Made by a program: the position numbers and the translations under genes
DNA from: CAZGYE01 sp964530165
GTDB taxonomy: Bacteria > Planctomycetota > Planctomycetia > Planctomycetales > Planctomycetaceae
Length of the DNA stretch: 8,970 nucleotides
Assembly: GCA_964530165.1 (NCBI GenBank)
Contig: CAZGYE010000250.1
Coordinates: 1 to 8,970 of the forward strand
Direction: 5' to 3'
The notes under the pieces: model-generated
Database searches by the model: none
Seen by the model: only the letters and a program-made list of their open reading frames with translations
Told to the model about the DNA's origin: nothing
In this document: piece by piece, positions 7,090 through 8,970 of the stretch
Position numbering within the stretch: the stretch's first letter is position 1
How the letters are laid out: the number at the start of each line of letters is the position of its first letter

Positions 7090-8883
7090 CTAGAACCCGG
7101 CTGCTTGGCCGCCCTTCCGGGGGTCGCTTGCGCCGCACACACCCTCGGGACTGCGAGACGCCGCCTGCGTGACCGCAAGGCTGCCCTGAAGTTGGACGAC
7201 ATGTCCTCGCTGCTCAAGCGGTTCCCGGCATTGCTCGATGAGACCCTTTTCCATAGACAACGTGTTCGGCAGCCATTGATGGTGGATGCGGGGGTGCCGG
7301 ACGGCTTCGGCCGGCGTCATCCGAAAACGTGTAAGGTTCAGCAGCACCTGTAGCGTGGAACTGATAATTCGCGGCCCGCCGGAGGCGCCGAGCACATGCA
7401 CCGCCTTGCCATCTTCGAGGACAATCGTCGGCGACATGCTCGACAGCGGTTTCTTGCCCGGCGCGACGGCGTTCGCTTCGCTTTGGATCAGCCCGAACAG
7501 GTTCGGCTGACCGGGCACGGCGGCGAAGTCGTCCATTTGGTTGTTCAGCACGATGCCGAACTTCGGCTCGACCACGTAGCTGCCGAAACCGGTGTTGATG
7601 GTTTCGGTGCAGGCGACCGCATTGCCTGCGGCGTCGATGATCGAAAAGTGACTGGTTCCGCCGTCATCGACCGGCAGGAAACGTCCGTAGGCTTTCAGCG
7701 GTTTCGTCTTTCGGGAATCAATCCGCGCGGCCAGCCGTTCGGCGTACCGGCGGCTGGTAAGCCGTTGGATCGGCACGTGGGCGAAATCGGCGTCGCCCAG
7801 AAACTCGGCGCGATCGGCGAAAGCGTGCTTCATGGTCTCGGTCAACAGGTGCAGATATTCCGGGCTGTTGTGTCCCAGCTTCTCCAACCGGCTTTCGGGA
7901 TGCGTTCTCTCGTAAGCGGCGAGCATGTTGAGGATCTCCAACAGGGCGATCCCTCCGCTGGACGGCGGCGGCATGCCGAGCACGTCCAACCGGTCGAATT
8001 TCCCGCGCACCGGCTGGCGAACGACGGGCTTCGTCGACGCGAGATCCTCCATGGTCAGCAGTCCCCCGCCGCGACGACTCTCGGCCACGAGCGCTTCGGC
8101 AACCGGTCCCTGATAGAAACCGTCGGCTCCTTTTGCGGCGATCAGCTCCAACACCGTCAACTGCGGCGACTTGAAACGATCGGTCGGTTTCCACAGCGTC
8201 CCGTTGTTCAAGTATTTCTCGTAAAGCGCACCGAACCGCCCGCGGTAGTCTCGATGTGCGGCGAAGGAGCGCAGCGTCGATTTCTGCCCGTTCCGGGCAT
8301 GTACGTCGAGTGCGATTCCTCCGCGAGCCAGCCGGATTGCTGGAGCGAGCACCGCCTTCAAATCGAGCGACCCGTAGTGCTTCTGCGCAAAACACAAACC
8401 GGCGACGCTTCCGGGCGCCGCGATCGCCAGATGTCCCTTGCGGCTGAGATCGCCCCGCGCCTTCTTCGGATCGGCGGGATCGACGAACATGTCGCGGCTG
8501 GCTTTCTTCGGTGCTCGTTCACGGTAGTCCAGCGCGACGGCTTGCTGTTTCTCGGCGTTCCAGATGAGCATGAACCCGCCGCCACCGATGCCGCAACTGG
8601 CGGGTCGAACCACGGAGAGCGCAAACGACGTCGCCACCGCGGCATCGACCACGTTTCCACCTTGCCGCAGGACCTCCACGCCCGCCCGGCTCGCCAGCGG
8701 ATGATCGGCCGCAACGACCACGCTGTGGTAAACCTGTTGCGGGGAGCCGGCCGGCCGCTCCTTTCGGGCCGTAGATTCAGCGGCACAGGCAATCCCCATC
8801 AGGTAGGTGAACGTCACGCCGGCAGCGGCTGCACGATGCATCAGTCTTACCTTGAGGTATAATGGAAATTGTTCTTGGAACAT
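7090..8883 (-). CDS. ggt: Gamma-glutamyltranspeptidase / glutathione hydrolase, exported
   Basis: This enzyme cleaves the gamma-glutamyl bond of glutathione and related compounds, releasing or transferring glutamate. It is made as a precursor that cuts itself before the catalytic threonine. That residue is T410 in GGTSHFS. At a constant offset of 19 from the E. coli enzyme, all key small-subunit residues are present: T428, N430, Q449, D452 (NNQMDDF), S481 and S482 (PLSSM), and the oxyanion glycines G502 and G503. The substrate-binding arginine of the large subunit is in DYRERAP (R121). The C-terminus CGASDPRKGGQAAGF is complete, so it looks active. An export signal ends near ACAAE at residues 32-36. 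The ATG at 8883 has AGGGG upstream and fits the promoter. An internal ATG at 8841, after AAGG, gives a 583-residue protein with a more usual signal peptide. It is probably a separate transcription unit from the efflux cluster. Confidence 0.96.
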   Translation of the reverse strand: MFQEQFPLYLKVRLMHRAAAAGVTFTYLMGIACAAESTARKERPAGSPQQVYHSVVVAADHPLASRAGVEVLRQGGNVVDAAVATSFALSVVRPASCGIGGGGFMLIWNAEKQQAVALDYRERAPKKASRDMFVDPADPKKARGDLSRKGHLAIAAPGSVAGLCFAQKHYGSLDLKAVLAPAIRLARGGIALDVHARNGQKSTLRSFAAHRDYRGRFGALYEKYLNNGTLWKPTDRFKSPQLTVLELIAAKGADGFYQGPVAEALVAESRRGGGLLTMEDLASTKPVVRQPVRGKFDRLDVLGMPPPSSGGIALLEILNMLAAYERTHPESRLEKLGHNSPEYLHLLTETMKHAFADRAEFLGDADFAHVPIQRLTSRRYAERLAARIDSRKTKPLKAYGRFLPVDDGGTSHFSIIDAAGNAVACTETINTGFGSYVVEPKFGIVLNNQMDDFAAVPGQPNLFGLIQSEANAVAPGKKPLSSMSPTIVLEDGKAVHVLGASGGPRIISSTLQVLLNLTRFRMTPAEAVRHPRIHHQWLPNTLSMEKGLIEQCREPLEQRGHVVQLQGSLAVTQAASRSPEGVCGASDPRKGGQAAGF

Positions 8884-8916
8884 CTATGAATCCCCTCGCG
8901 GTCGAACCCAACGGTG

Positions 8917-8945
8917 ATTATACTAGTGGTCTGTCAATGGTGAAA
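8917..8945 (-). promoter_or_regulatory. Candidate promoter of the transpeptidase gene
   Basis: A perfect TATAAT on the minus strand (8917-8922) lies 34 bases before the ATG at 8883, so the transcript would begin near 8910 and include the AGGGG ribosome binding site. At a 16-17-base spacing the -35 region is only a partial match (TTCACC or TTTCAC). A perfect TTGACA is present at 8932-8937, but only nine bases from the -10 box, too close for a standard promoter. Confidence 0.4.
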
Positions 8946-8970
8946 TGACGGGAACAGTTGAAACCGAAAA

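Noticed and set aside
7396..8862. Long plus-strand open frame of 488 codons
   Set aside because: It is antisense to the complete transpeptidase gene, has no recognisable domain, and arises from GC-rich codon bias in the true gene.
8917..8937. Consensus promoter formed by TTGACA and TATAAT
   Set aside because: The boxes are only nine bases apart, too close to act together as a sigma-70 promoter; the TATAAT was kept with a weaker -35.

Overview
The window is a moderately GC-rich bacterial segment in which every supported gene lies on the minus strand. It reads best as part of a planctomycete chromosome (inference). The outer-membrane factor and the small Cys/His-rich protein look like proteins I associate with that phylum, and Shine-Dalgarno sequences are strong for some genes and missing for others. 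No rRNA, tRNA or phylogenetic marker is present to settle it.

In order of transcription (right to left): a secreted gamma-glutamyltranspeptidase occupies 8883-7090, with a promoter-like sequence just upstream. A 278-bp gap follows; it holds three tandem 38-bp repeats, one inverted diverged copy and a candidate promoter. Then comes a heavy-metal efflux cluster: a CzcC/CusC-type outer-membrane lipoprotein (6812-5379), a small Cys/His-rich protein (about 5219-4824), a CzcB-type periplasmic adaptor (4525-2987) and a CzcA-type RND pump (2944 to the left edge, C-terminus cut off). The adaptor and pump genes are 42 bp apart, so they are almost certainly co-transcribed.

The pump, adaptor and outer-membrane factor together would form a tripartite complex exporting divalent metal ions from periplasm or cytoplasm across the outer membrane. 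Pump motifs favour the Czc type (Zn/Co/Cd/Ni) over the Cus type (Cu/Ag). The small protein encoded inside the cluster is rich in His and Cys and may bind the metal, but its function is unknown.

The least expected items are this small protein, a 121-bp element with terminal inverted repeats and flanking direct repeats (MITE-like) between it and the adaptor gene, the covarying palindromic repeats upstream of the cluster, and an insertion of roughly 60-70 residues in a periplasmic part of the pump.
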